The notes under the pieces were generated by a model. The model did no database searches, was not told where the DNA came from, and was given only the letters and a program-made list of their open reading frames with translations. A DNA stretch of 64,000 nucleotides from CAVVDT01 sp963747005 (GTDB lineage Bacteria; Pseudomonadota; Alphaproteobacteria; Rhizobiales; Aestuariivirgaceae). The stretch is from the NCBI GenBank assembly GCA_963747005.1, contig CAVVDT010000008.1:1-64000 (forward strand), given 5' to 3'. The translations under genes were made by a program, and so were the position numbers. This document shows positions 45,972 through 53,632 of the stretch, piece by piece; position 1 is the first letter of the stretch; each line of letters opens with the position of its first letter.

Positions 45972-46471
45972 TTATTGTTGCTTAGCTTCAAATATGACTT
46001 CCAATTCGACCAGTGTGCCGAGCGGAAGGCTTGCGACACCGTGGACAAGGCGGCAAGGGCTTTTGTCTTTTCCGAAAACCTCCTGCAGCAGTTCCGAAGC
46101 ACCGTCGGCCACTTTCGGGTCGTCGCGGAAATCCCCCGCAATGGCTATCGAGACGCCAAGCCGGACGATCCGCGTTACCTTGCCGAGGGTTCCCAGATGT
46201 TGCCGCGCCACGGCAAGGGCATTGAGCGCCGCGAGGCGGGCAGCCTCGCGTCGGCCTCCGTATCGAGCTCGGCACCGACGCGTCCCGTGAATTTCGCGTG
46301 TTGGCCCTCGGTAGGAAGCATGCCCGTCAGGAAGAGTAGATTACCCGTGCGGACGCTTTCGACATACATGCCGAAGGGTGCAGGCGGCGCTGGCAGATTG
46401 ACCCCAAGCTTGATCAACCGCTGCTCGGTGTCTTCGCCCGTTGCCATTTGTGTGTTTGGTTTGGTGTCCAT
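45972..46471 (-). pseudogene. RidA/YjgF family protein, frameshifted
   Basis: The first part (from 46471: DTEQRLIKLGVNLPAPPAPF, GNLLFLTGMLPTEG) and the second part (AARLAALNALAVARQHLGTL, then GDFRDDPKVADGASELLQEV and the ending LVELEVIFEAKQQ) together make a complete RidA-like protein of about 166 residues. The frame breaks near 46248, where one base is missing ahead of the expected EAARLAALNA. RidA proteins deaminate reactive enamines. Motif copy G lies 74 bp upstream. The break may be real or a sequencing error. Confidence 0.8.
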
Positions 46472-46544
46472 TGAAGTCACCTTCCGATCCAATTGAATGC
46501 ATTGGACCGGCCACAGACATCATGACAACGCACGCCCAGAGACG

Positions 46545-46572
46545 ATTGGACGATGGTGTCATCGACACGTCG
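46545..46572 (-). promoter_or_regulatory. Copy G of the shared dyad motif (RidA-like gene)
   Basis: Plus strand ATTGGACGATGG then TGTCATCGACACGTCG, 74 bp upstream of the RidA-like start. Confidence 0.65.
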
Positions 46573-46644
46573 GCGTGACCTGATGCAGTACTTGCAGTCC
46601 GCGCATCGGCCCGGGCGGGCACCGCATGGCACACCAACTGACCC

Positions 46645-46672
46645 CGAAGTATCGGCGATACCAACGTGCAAT
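46645..46672 (+). promoter_or_regulatory. Copy H of the shared dyad motif (enoyl-CoA hydratase)
   Basis: Minus strand ATTGCACGTTGG then TATCGCCGATACTTCG. The core GTATCGCCGATAC is a perfect 13-bp palindrome. It lies 143 bp before the start. Confidence 0.7.
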
Positions 46673-46815
46673 GGGCTCATCTCTTTCACTGGCGCTCTTG
46701 TGTGCGGGGTCTTCAGCCTGAAGTGCGTTTTGACGCGGCTGAAAGTCCACAGCAGGTTGCCAACGTCCATCGCACTGATAGCGACGGGACGGCGGTCCAG
46801 ATGGAGGAGATGAAT

Positions 46816-47658
46816 ATGGGTAAAATCGCAGATACCAGGCAGATCCGCCTCGAACGCCGCACGCCGTCGTACTGGCGGGTGACATTCGACCACCCGCCAC
46901 TGAATATCTTTGGGCCCGAGACCATCCCGCAACTGGATGCCGTCATCGGTGCGCTTGAAACCGATGAACAAGTGAAGGTCGTTGTTTTCGACAGCGCCGT
47001 CGAAGGTTTCTTCCTGACGCACTATGACCTGCTCGCAGTGCCGGATGACACGGCTAGCTTGCCTCGCAGCCGCACCGGGCTGCAGCCGCTGCCTGACATG
47101 CTGGCGCGCTTGAGCCGTGCTCCGGTCGTATCGATCGTGTCGATCCGCGGGCGCGCCACCGGGGTCGGCAGCGAACTCGCGCTCGCCAGCGACATGCGTT
47201 TTGCAAGTCGCGAAAAGGCCATTCTGTCGCAGTGGGAGGTCGGCGCCGGCCTGGTTCCAGGCGGCGGGCCGATGGCCAGACTGCCACGCCTCATCGGCCG
47301 CGGACGCGCTTTGGAGGTGCTGCTCGGTGCAGACGATATTCGCGGCGATCTCGCGGAACTCTATGGCTACGTCAATCGGGCGTTGCCGGATGCCGATCTC
47401 GATGCCTTCATCGATGCGCTTGCGATGCGGATCGCCTCGTTCGACAAACAGGCCATCGCAGAAACAAAGCGTTTGGTCAACGTCGCGAGCCTGCCGTCCG
47501 ATGCCGAGATTGCGCCGGAATGGGATGCCTTCGTGGCATCGTTCGGACGCTCTGCCAGCCAGACGAGGCTGAGGGCGTTGCTGGAGCGTGGATTCCACAG
47601 GCCTGGCGATGTCGAGACTCGACTGGGATACCATGTAGGCCAATTGGGTCAGCAATAA
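46816..47658 (+). CDS. Enoyl-CoA hydratase/isomerase family protein
   Basis: Protein of 280 residues. Crotonase-fold features are WRVTFDHPPLNIFGPETIP, an oxyanion-type segment around VKVVVFDSAVEGFFLTHYDL, and GRATGVGSELALASDMRFAS. The usual catalytic glutamates are not obvious, so the exact reaction is uncertain. The start at 46816 (MGKIADTRQ) is 7 bases after GGAGGA; two upstream in-frame ATGs (46801, 46810) overlap that ribosome site. Confidence 0.9.
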   Translation: MGKIADTRQIRLERRTPSYWRVTFDHPPLNIFGPETIPQLDAVIGALETDEQVKVVVFDSAVEGFFLTHYDLLAVPDDTASLPRSRTGLQPLPDMLARLSRAPVVSIVSIRGRATGVGSELALASDMRFASREKAILSQWEVGAGLVPGGGPMARLPRLIGRGRALEVLLGADDIRGDLAELYGYVNRALPDADLDAFIDALAMRIASFDKQAIAETKRLVNVASLPSDAEIAPEWDAFVASFGRSASQTRLRALLERGFHRPGDVETRLGYHVGQLGQQ

Positions 47659-47972
47659 TTCCGGCAAACGATCATTGTGTCGCTGCGTGACCCGCAGGGT
47701 GACGGTCGGTGTTGTTGCCGAGCCGCTGGATTTGGCCGCGATTGCCCCACAGCACTCCGCGTCGAAATTTCTGGGCGACGTCAACGCAAGCAAGAGCACT
47801 GCGTCTCATGCCCCGTCATACCTAAGTATGGGCGATACCTTGGTGCGATAGCTTCACCTTCGGCCTGTTGGCATTTGTGGGCTGCGTCGTATCGAACGCA
47901 TGTGCGCGGCAGGGGCTTCCTCTCATGCGCGGCTGGGTTCGCCCGAGACGCACTCGTGTCGAGGAGATAACC
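47659..47972. other. Promoter region of the iorAB-like operon
   Basis: No gene seen. Motif copy I lies at 47822-47849 and GAGGAG at 47961-47966 is the ribosome site of the next gene. Confidence 0.5.
47822..47849 (+). promoter_or_regulatory. Copy I of the shared dyad motif (iorAB-like operon)
   Basis: Minus strand ATCGCACCAAGG then TATCGCCCATACTTAG, 123 bp upstream of the 2Fe-2S subunit start. Confidence 0.65.
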
Positions 47973-48431
47973 ATGGCCTTCACCATCAAGATCAACGGCA
48001 GCGAACACAGCATCGATGCCGAAGGCGACACCCCGCTGCTTTGGGTGCTGCGCGACATTCTGGAAATGACCGGCACCAAGTTCGGCTGCGGCATCGGCCT
48101 GTGCGGTGCCTGCACCGTGCATGTCGACGGCATCGCCAAGCGCTCGTGCATTGCATCCATCGATAGCATCGCTGGTGCCGAGATCACGACGATCGAGGCC
48201 ATCGGTGCGACCGCAACAGGTGCCGGGATCCAGAAAGCCTGGCTCGATCGAGAGGTCGTGCAATGCGGCTACTGCCAGTCGGGACAGATCATGTCCGCTG
48301 CAGCGCTGCTCGCCAGTAACCCGCATCCCACCGATTCCGATATCGACGAAGCGATGTCCGGCAACATCTGTCGCTGCGGAACCTATGGCCGAATTCGCGC
48401 AGCGATCAAGCAGGCCGCGCAATCGAACTGA
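47973..48431 (+). CDS. (2Fe-2S)-binding subunit of a molybdenum hydroxylase (IorA-like)
   Basis: Protein of 152 residues with two iron-sulfur clusters: plant-type GCGIGLCGACTVHVDG in the first half, and the helical QCGYCQSGQIMSAAAL with GNICRCGTYGRI in the second. This is the small subunit of xanthine-oxidase-family enzymes such as isoquinoline 1-oxidoreductase, passing electrons from the molybdenum site. It starts 14 bp before the large subunit ends its leader, so the two form an operon. GAGGAG is 7 bases ahead of the start. Confidence 0.95.
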   Translation: MAFTIKINGSEHSIDAEGDTPLLWVLRDILEMTGTKFGCGIGLCGACTVHVDGIAKRSCIASIDSIAGAEITTIEAIGATATGAGIQKAWLDREVVQCGYCQSGQIMSAAALLASNPHPTDSDIDEAMSGNICRCGTYGRIRAAIKQAAQSN

Positions 48432-48445
48432 AAGGGAGACTGACA

Positions 48446-50695
48446 ATGGAACTCGAACACTCCACTGCGCAAATCCCCGGTCCGGAACAATCTTCAGGCG
48501 AGATGGATCTTTCACGGCGACGCTTCATGAAAGCCGCAGCGGCGGCCGGCGGCGGCCTGGTCTTGAGTTTCAGTGTGCCCTGCGCAATTGGCCGCGTCGC
48601 GGCTGCTGGCGCGGAGGATTTCGCGCCGAACGCCTTCATCCGCATTGCAACAGATGGGCAGATTCTGCTGGTCATGCCCTATGTCGAAATGGGCCAGGGG
48701 ACCTATACCTCCATCCCGATGCTGATCGCCGAAGAGCTGGAAGTCGACCTCGAGCAGGTGCGACTGGAACATGCTCCGCCCGACGCAAAGTTGTACGGCA
48801 ATCCCTTGCTCGCCGGGCTGCAGGCAACGGGTGGATCGACCGCGATACGCGCGGCGTGGAAACCGTTGCGTGAGGCAGGCGCGATCGCGCGGACCATGTT
48901 TGTCGCGGCGGCGGCAATGCGCTGGAATGTCGACCCATCGACCTGCCACGCCGAACGCGGCGCAGTGCTGCATCCTCCGATGGGGCGTCGCATTGCCTAT
49001 GGCCAACTAGTCGAAGAAGCCTCCCGCATGCCGGTTCCCGAAAATGTCGTTCTCAAGCGACCGCAAGATTTCAGGCTCATCGGCACGCCGGCGAGGCGTC
49101 TCGACACGCCTGCGAAGGTCGACGGGACGGCGATTTATGGCATCGACGCCCGGCCGTACGGCGTCAAGATCGCTACCCTTGCGCAATCGCCGGTGTTCGG
49201 TGGTCGCGTGAAGAGCGTCGATGACGCAGCCGCCAAGGCGGTCAAGGGTGTGCGGCAGATCGTGCGCCTCGATGATGCCGTGGCCGTCGTGGCCGATCAT
49301 ATGGGGGCCGCCAGGAAAGGCCTCGACGCCCTGATAATCGAGTGGGACGACGGTCCGCACGCCAGACTCAATACGGACGAAATCATTACCGAACTCGAAA
49401 AGGCGACGCTGGCTTCCGGACCGATCGCACAGAATATTGGCGATTGTGACAAGGCGCTCGCGAGCGCCGCCAGCAGGGTCGAGGCGACCTATCAGGTTCC
49501 GTTCCTTGCGCACGCCACGATGGAACCGATGAATTGTACCGTTCATGTTCGCGAGGACGGTTGCGAAATCTGGGTCGGCACTCAGGTCATCGGGCGCGCC
49601 CAGGCGGCCGCGGCCAAGACCGCCGGCCTGCCGGTAGAGCAGGTAGTGGTCCACAATCATCTGCTCGGTGGCGGCTTCGGCCGACGCCTGGAGATCGATG
49701 GCATTGTTCGGGCCGTCCAGATCGCAAAGCAAGTCGAGGGCCCGATCAAGGTCGTGTGGACGCGCGAGGAAGACATCCAGCACGACATGTACCGGCCGTA
49801 TTTCTTCGACCGGTTGTCGGCAGGTCTCGATGCTCACGGGATGCCGGTTGCCTGGAGCCATCGCTTTGCGGGTTCCTCGATCATCGCCAGATTCCTGCCT
49901 GTCGCGTTCAACAATGGCCTCGATCCCGACTCGACCGAAGGCGCCATCAACCTGGTCTACGCACTGCCGAATTTGCATGTGGAGTATCTGAGGGTCGAGC
50001 CTGCGGCCATCCCTACCGCCTTCTGGCGCAGCGTCGGACCCTCGCACAACGTCTTCGTCACCGAAGGCTTCATCGACGAACTGGCAGCGGCAGCAAGGCA
50101 GGACCCGGTGGCCTACCGGCGGGCGCTGCTCGACAAGTCGCCACGGGCTCGCGCCGTCCTTGAACTGGCCGCGGAAAAGGCCGGCTGGGGCGAGCCCTTG
50201 CCGGAGAGGGTCGGCCGCGGGGTCTCCCTCCAATCCGTATTCGGAACCTACATGGCGCAGGTTGCCGAGGTTGCGGTGTCGAAGGATGGCGCGGTGCGTG
50301 TGCGGCGCGTCGTGTGTGCCGTCGATTGCGGAACCGTCGTCAATCCCGATACCGTCGAGGCGCAGGTTCAAGGCGCGATCGTGTTTGGCATAACAGCTGC
50401 GCTCTATGGCCAGATCACGCTCAAAAAGGGCCGGGTCCAGCAGGGCAATTTCGACACCTACCAGATGTTGCGCATGAACGAAGCACCGGACATCGAAGTG
50501 CATATTGTTCAAAGCTCGGAGCCGCCGGGGGGGATGGGCGAGCCCGGCACTTCGGCCATCATTCCGGCCGTCGCCAACGCCGTCTTCGCGGCGACGGGAA
50601 TTCGCCTGCGACAACTGCCGATCAACCCCGATGCATTGAAGCGGGCGACCTATAGCGGAGGCATCACCAACAGCAAGTCAGAAGGAAATCTGTGA
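48446..50695 (+). CDS. Molybdopterin-binding large subunit of a xanthine dehydrogenase family enzyme (IorB-like)
   Basis: Protein of 749 residues with a twin-arginine signal near residue 24 (LSRRRFMKAAAAAGGG), so the holoenzyme is exported folded to the periplasm, like IorB. Cofactor motifs include VVHNHLLGGGFGRRLEIDG, RVEPAAIPTAFWRSVGPSHN, and the catalytic glutamate in GGMGEPGTSAIIPAVAN. The substrate (N-heterocycle, aldehyde or similar) cannot be told. No FAD subunit is present, as is usual for IorAB. Its stop overlaps the next start (TGATG). Confidence 0.94.
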   Translation: MELEHSTAQIPGPEQSSGEMDLSRRRFMKAAAAAGGGLVLSFSVPCAIGRVAAAGAEDFAPNAFIRIATDGQILLVMPYVEMGQGTYTSIPMLIAEELEVDLEQVRLEHAPPDAKLYGNPLLAGLQATGGSTAIRAAWKPLREAGAIARTMFVAAAAMRWNVDPSTCHAERGAVLHPPMGRRIAYGQLVEEASRMPVPENVVLKRPQDFRLIGTPARRLDTPAKVDGTAIYGIDARPYGVKIATLAQSPVFGGRVKSVDDAAAKAVKGVRQIVRLDDAVAVVADHMGAARKGLDALIIEWDDGPHARLNTDEIITELEKATLASGPIAQNIGDCDKALASAASRVEATYQVPFLAHATMEPMNCTVHVREDGCEIWVGTQVIGRAQAAAAKTAGLPVEQVVVHNHLLGGGFGRRLEIDGIVRAVQIAKQVEGPIKVVWTREEDIQHDMYRPYFFDRLSAGLDAHGMPVAWSHRFAGSSIIARFLPVAFNNGLDPDSTEGAINLVYALPNLHVEYLRVEPAAIPTAFWRSVGPSHNVFVTEGFIDELAAAARQDPVAYRRALLDKSPRARAVLELAAEKAGWGEPLPERVGRGVSLQSVFGTYMAQVAEVAVSKDGAVRVRRVVCAVDCGTVVNPDTVEAQVQGAIVFGITAALYGQITLKKGRVQQGNFDTYQMLRMNEAPDIEVHIVQSSEPPGGMGEPGTSAIIPAVANAVFAATGIRLRQLPINPDALKRATYSGGITNSKSEGNL

Positions 50696-51405
50696 TGGAC
50701 ACTCAAAGAAAGGTGGCCGTTATCACCGGAGCGTCGGGCGGCATGGGCACGGCTCTCGTGAAGGCCTATCGCGACCGTGATTACCGTGTGGTCGCGACGG
50801 CGCGGAGCGTCCAGCCCTCGAGGGATGCCGACATTCTCGTCGTCCCCGGCGACATCGCCGACCGCAAGACCGCTGAGACCGCGATCTCCAAAGGCGTTGA
50901 ACGGTTCGGACGCATCGACACGCTCGTCAACACCGCCGGCATCTTCATCGCCAAACCGTTCACGCAGTATACCGAGGCCGATTATGCAGCGATGCTGGGC
51001 GTCAATATCGCCGGGTTTTTCCACATGACGCAACTTGCTGTCGCCGAAATGGAAAACCGGGGCGGTGGGCATGTGGTCCAGATCACCACGACCCTCGCCG
51101 ATTATGCGAATTCAAAGGTGCCATCGGTGCTCGCGTCGTTGACCAAGGGTGGCCTGAATGCCACCACGAAATCGCTCGCCATCGAGTACGCCGGGCGTGG
51201 TATTCGAGTGAACGCGGTATCACCCGGCATCATCAAGACCCCGATGCACCCTGCCAAGACCCATGCGGCCCTCGGATCCATGCACCCGCTCGGGCATATG
51301 GGCGAGATTTCCGATATCGTCGATGCGGTGCTCTATCTCGAGTCGGCATCTTTCGTGACCGGCGAGATCCTCCATGTCGACGGTGGCCAGAGCGCCGGCC
51401 ACTGA
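50695..51405 (+). CDS. SDR family oxidoreductase with altered active site
   Basis: Protein of 236 residues. The cofactor motif TGASGGMGTALVKAY, the NTAG segment and the C-terminal FVTGEILHVDGGQSAGH are classic SDR. The catalytic Tyr-x3-Lys is replaced: the segment reads KVPSVLASLTKGGLN, with alanine where tyrosine is expected, though the lysine remains. It overlaps the end of the molybdenum-hydroxylase gene by one base. It may handle the product of that enzyme, or be catalytically altered. Confidence 0.9.
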   Translation: MDTQRKVAVITGASGGMGTALVKAYRDRDYRVVATARSVQPSRDADILVVPGDIADRKTAETAISKGVERFGRIDTLVNTAGIFIAKPFTQYTEADYAAMLGVNIAGFFHMTQLAVAEMENRGGGHVVQITTTLADYANSKVPSVLASLTKGGLNATTKSLAIEYAGRGIRVNAVSPGIIKTPMHPAKTHAALGSMHPLGHMGEISDIVDAVLYLESASFVTGEILHVDGGQSAGH

Positions 51406-51491
51406 AGCCGTGGGCAAGCAATTGGCCTTCGAGGGCCAATCAGGAGCCCGGATGCAAACATCGATAAGCCAAATGTGAGGTGAATTGCGAG

Positions 51492-51968
51492 ATGACCGCT
51501 TCAGAACAACGACCACCGTTCCCGCCTTTCGACATGGACAGCGCCATCCAGAAGGTCCGCAAGGCCGAGGACGCCTGGAATTCCCGCGACCCGGCGCACG
51601 TCGCGCTTGCCTACACGCCGGACAGCTACTGGCGCAATCGCACGGAATTCGTGCGCGGGCGCGAGGCCATCGTCGCGTTCCTCACCCGCAAATGGCAGCG
51701 TGAACTCGATTATCGCCTCATCAAGGAAATCTGGGGTTTCCGGGAGAACCGCATTGCGGTGCGCTTTGCCTATGAATGGCATGATGACAGCGGCAACTGG
51801 TTCCGCAGTTATGGCAACGAAAACTGGGAATTCAACTCAGGCGGGCTGATGCAGCGGCGTTTCGCGTGCATCAACGATTTGCCGATCCACGAAACAGACC
51901 GCAAATACCACTGGCCGCTGGGGCGTCGACCCGATGATCATGCCTCACTCAGCGATCTCGGTTTGTGA
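51492..51968 (+). CDS. DUF1348 (nuclear transport factor 2-like) family protein
   Basis: Protein of 158 residues. The fold signature is AIQKVRKAEDAWNSRDPAHV, then YTPDSYWRNRTEFVRGREAI and YEWHDDSGNWFRSYGNENWEF, and the family ending DRKYHWPLGRRPDD. DUF1348 proteins resemble small isomerases and steroid delta-isomerases; no reaction is assigned. It lies 86 bp after the SDR gene on the same strand. The start at 51492 follows a weak ribosome site; the earlier GTG frame is not preferred. Confidence 0.92.
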   Translation: MTASEQRPPFPPFDMDSAIQKVRKAEDAWNSRDPAHVALAYTPDSYWRNRTEFVRGREAIVAFLTRKWQRELDYRLIKEIWGFRENRIAVRFAYEWHDDSGNWFRSYGNENWEFNSGGLMQRRFACINDLPIHETDRKYHWPLGRRPDDHASLSDLGL

Positions 51969-52451
51969 AAACGCGAGGGACGCCGCATGGCAATTCTGGA
52001 GCAAGCCCAGCAGCCCGGTAACGGGTGACGGTTTGATCGATTGATATCCTGATCGGCAGCGGAAACTGCACGCTGAGCGGAGGTGATGTCTGTCGGCAAA
52101 GTGGCGCAATCCGGACAAACTGCGCATCGCCCAGCCAGAAGAGATCATCCATTGGCGGTGCCGCAAGCGATCCTGCGCCCGCGTTGAGGCAACGCCGCAA
52201 TCTGATCCTTGGGCGGTTGCACCCGGCCAGGCTTGTGCTCCTTCAGCATTATTCAGGTCTGTTTCAGGACTCTCCACGCTCCATCTCGCAAACTGCAAAT
52301 GCAAAGAGTCAGGCCGCAACGTCGCATGTCGAGAAAGTGAGACGATTTGAGAACCTGCTCGCAGCCCCCCACTCTTATCGGCGGCGCGATGCCGGTCTGC
52401 CAGTCGACAACAAGCCGCGAAGCGGCCGCGGCAAATTACAGAGGATTTGCG
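51969..52451. other. Promoter-like region resembling the one at 44.2-44.48 kb
   Basis: No gene seen. From about 52230 to 52451 the order TTCAG triple repeat, TGCAAACTGCAAATG, AGAAAGTGAGAC, GAGGA and MIAM leader repeats that of 44270-44480, with divergence between the blocks. Confidence 0.6.
52241..52270 (+). promoter_or_regulatory. Second triple TTCAG direct repeat
   Basis: TTCAG at 52242, 52252 and 52263; the flanks (TTCAGGTCTGTTTCAGGAC) are the same as at 44289. It is placed about 185 bp before the truncated regulator leader. Confidence 0.65.
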
Positions 52452-52500
52452 ATGATAGCCATGACGGACATCAGCATCGCCACCGCGTTCGAGCGTGCCC
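52452..52500 (+). pseudogene. Truncated 5' end of a second FixJ-like regulator gene
   Basis: Codons from 52452 read MIAMTDISIATAFER, matching MIAMSDISTVTASER of the regulator at 44480, with the same GAGGA upstream. After about 16 codons the similarity stops and the frame runs antisense through the LysR gene. It looks like the remnant of a duplicated promoter and leader. Confidence 0.6.
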
Positions 52501-52553
52501 GTTTGCTCGAGAGGCTGGAATTTGCAGCTTTGCCGGTGAAATCGGGTTGCGGC

Positions 52554-53483
52554 TTACCCGCCGTCGATGGGCGGGGCACTCGGGTTCAACAAGCGTTCGA
52601 AGTCGCTGATGCGGCGGGCGACGAGGTCCATGAAGCCACGCACCTTGGCCGAGAGATGATGGCGGTGCGGATAGATCGCCAGGATGGCGAACTCGATACT
52701 CTGATAGTCGCCCATGACGTGAACGAGGCGTCCGGCCGCGAGGTCATCGGCGGCCAGGAAAGTCGGGGCAAGGAAGAGACCGCGCCCGTCGAGCGCGGCA
52801 ATGCGCAGCGCTTCTCCGCTGCTGGTGATGAAGTTGCCGTCGACACGAACCGAGACGGTCTGGCCATCGGGGGCAATGAAGCGCCAACCCTCCTCGAAGG
52901 GATAGAAGGCATAGCGCAGGCAATTGTGCGCCTTGAGATCGGACGGCTGGCGCGGACGGTCATGAGTTTCGAGGTAGCCGGGCGAGCCGCACAGGAAATG
53001 CCGCCATCCCGCAAGGCGGCGCACGATCAGGCTCGAATCGGGCGGCGGCGTAATGCGGATGATCAGGTCAAAACCCTCTTCGATGAGGTCGACCATGCGA
53101 TCGCCGATCATCAGGTCGACCGTCACATCCGGGTAGAGGGAGAGATACTCCGAAACCACCGGGGCAAGGAACCGCATGATGTGGGTGCTGATGCTGAGGC
53201 GCAGGGTGCCGCGCGGTTTCGTCTGCAGGTCGCCGGCCTCCCGGTCGGCCTCCTCGATCTCGGCGAGGATCTGCACGCAGCGCTCGTAATAGACCCGGCC
53301 CACCTCGGTGAGGCTCACCTTGCGCGTGGTGCGGTTGAGGAGACGGGCACCGAGACGGTCCTCGAGGGACTGGACGTGGTTGCTCACCATCGTCGTCGAC
53401 ATGTTGAGACGCCGCGCGGCGGCGGAAAACCCGGCACTTTCCACCACCCGGGCAAACACGGTGAGACTGGTCAGCCGGTCCAT
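52554..53483 (-). CDS. LysR family transcriptional regulator
   Basis: Protein of 309 residues. The winged helix-turn-helix is at the N-terminus (VFARVVESAGFSAAARRLNM, STTMVSNHVQSLEDRLGARL, RKVSLTEVGRVYYERC) and the effector-binding domain has VDLMIGDRMVDLIEEGFDLI. It is divergent from an EmrA/EmrB-like pair with 149 bp between starts, the usual layout for a local regulator. It is of the CrgA/DsdC-like group. The inducer is unknown. Confidence 0.94.
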   Translation of the reverse strand: MDRLTSLTVFARVVESAGFSAAARRLNMSTTMVSNHVQSLEDRLGARLLNRTTRKVSLTEVGRVYYERCVQILAEIEEADREAGDLQTKPRGTLRLSISTHIMRFLAPVVSEYLSLYPDVTVDLMIGDRMVDLIEEGFDLIIRITPPPDSSLIVRRLAGWRHFLCGSPGYLETHDRPRQPSDLKAHNCLRYAFYPFEEGWRFIAPDGQTVSVRVDGNFITSSGEALRIAALDGRGLFLAPTFLAADDLAAGRLVHVMGDYQSIEFAILAIYPHRHHLSAKVRGFMDLVARRISDFERLLNPSAPPIDGG

Positions 53484-53632
53484 GCCTCGTCACCATTATC
53501 CGCTCTGAGTGAACAATCCTTCCGCTTTTTTCCAGATTATCATTTTCCCGACGAAAACGCATCTTCAGGCCATCGAATGAAGACGCCTTTGGCTCAAGCG
53601 AGCATGCGCTCGGAGATCAAGGAGCAAATGTC

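Larger units (their letters stand above)
46472..46815. other. Divergent promoter region between RidA-like and enoyl-CoA hydratase genes
   Basis: Holds motif copies G and H, one facing each gene, as in the PrpD-mmsA region. No gene seen; the long minus ORFs here are shadows. Confidence 0.55.

Noticed and set aside
24037..47849. Integron attC sites as explanation of the dyad motifs
   Set aside because: The copies lack GTTRRRY/RYYYAAC core sites, sit upstream of genes rather than after each cassette, genes run in both directions, and no integron integrase is seen.
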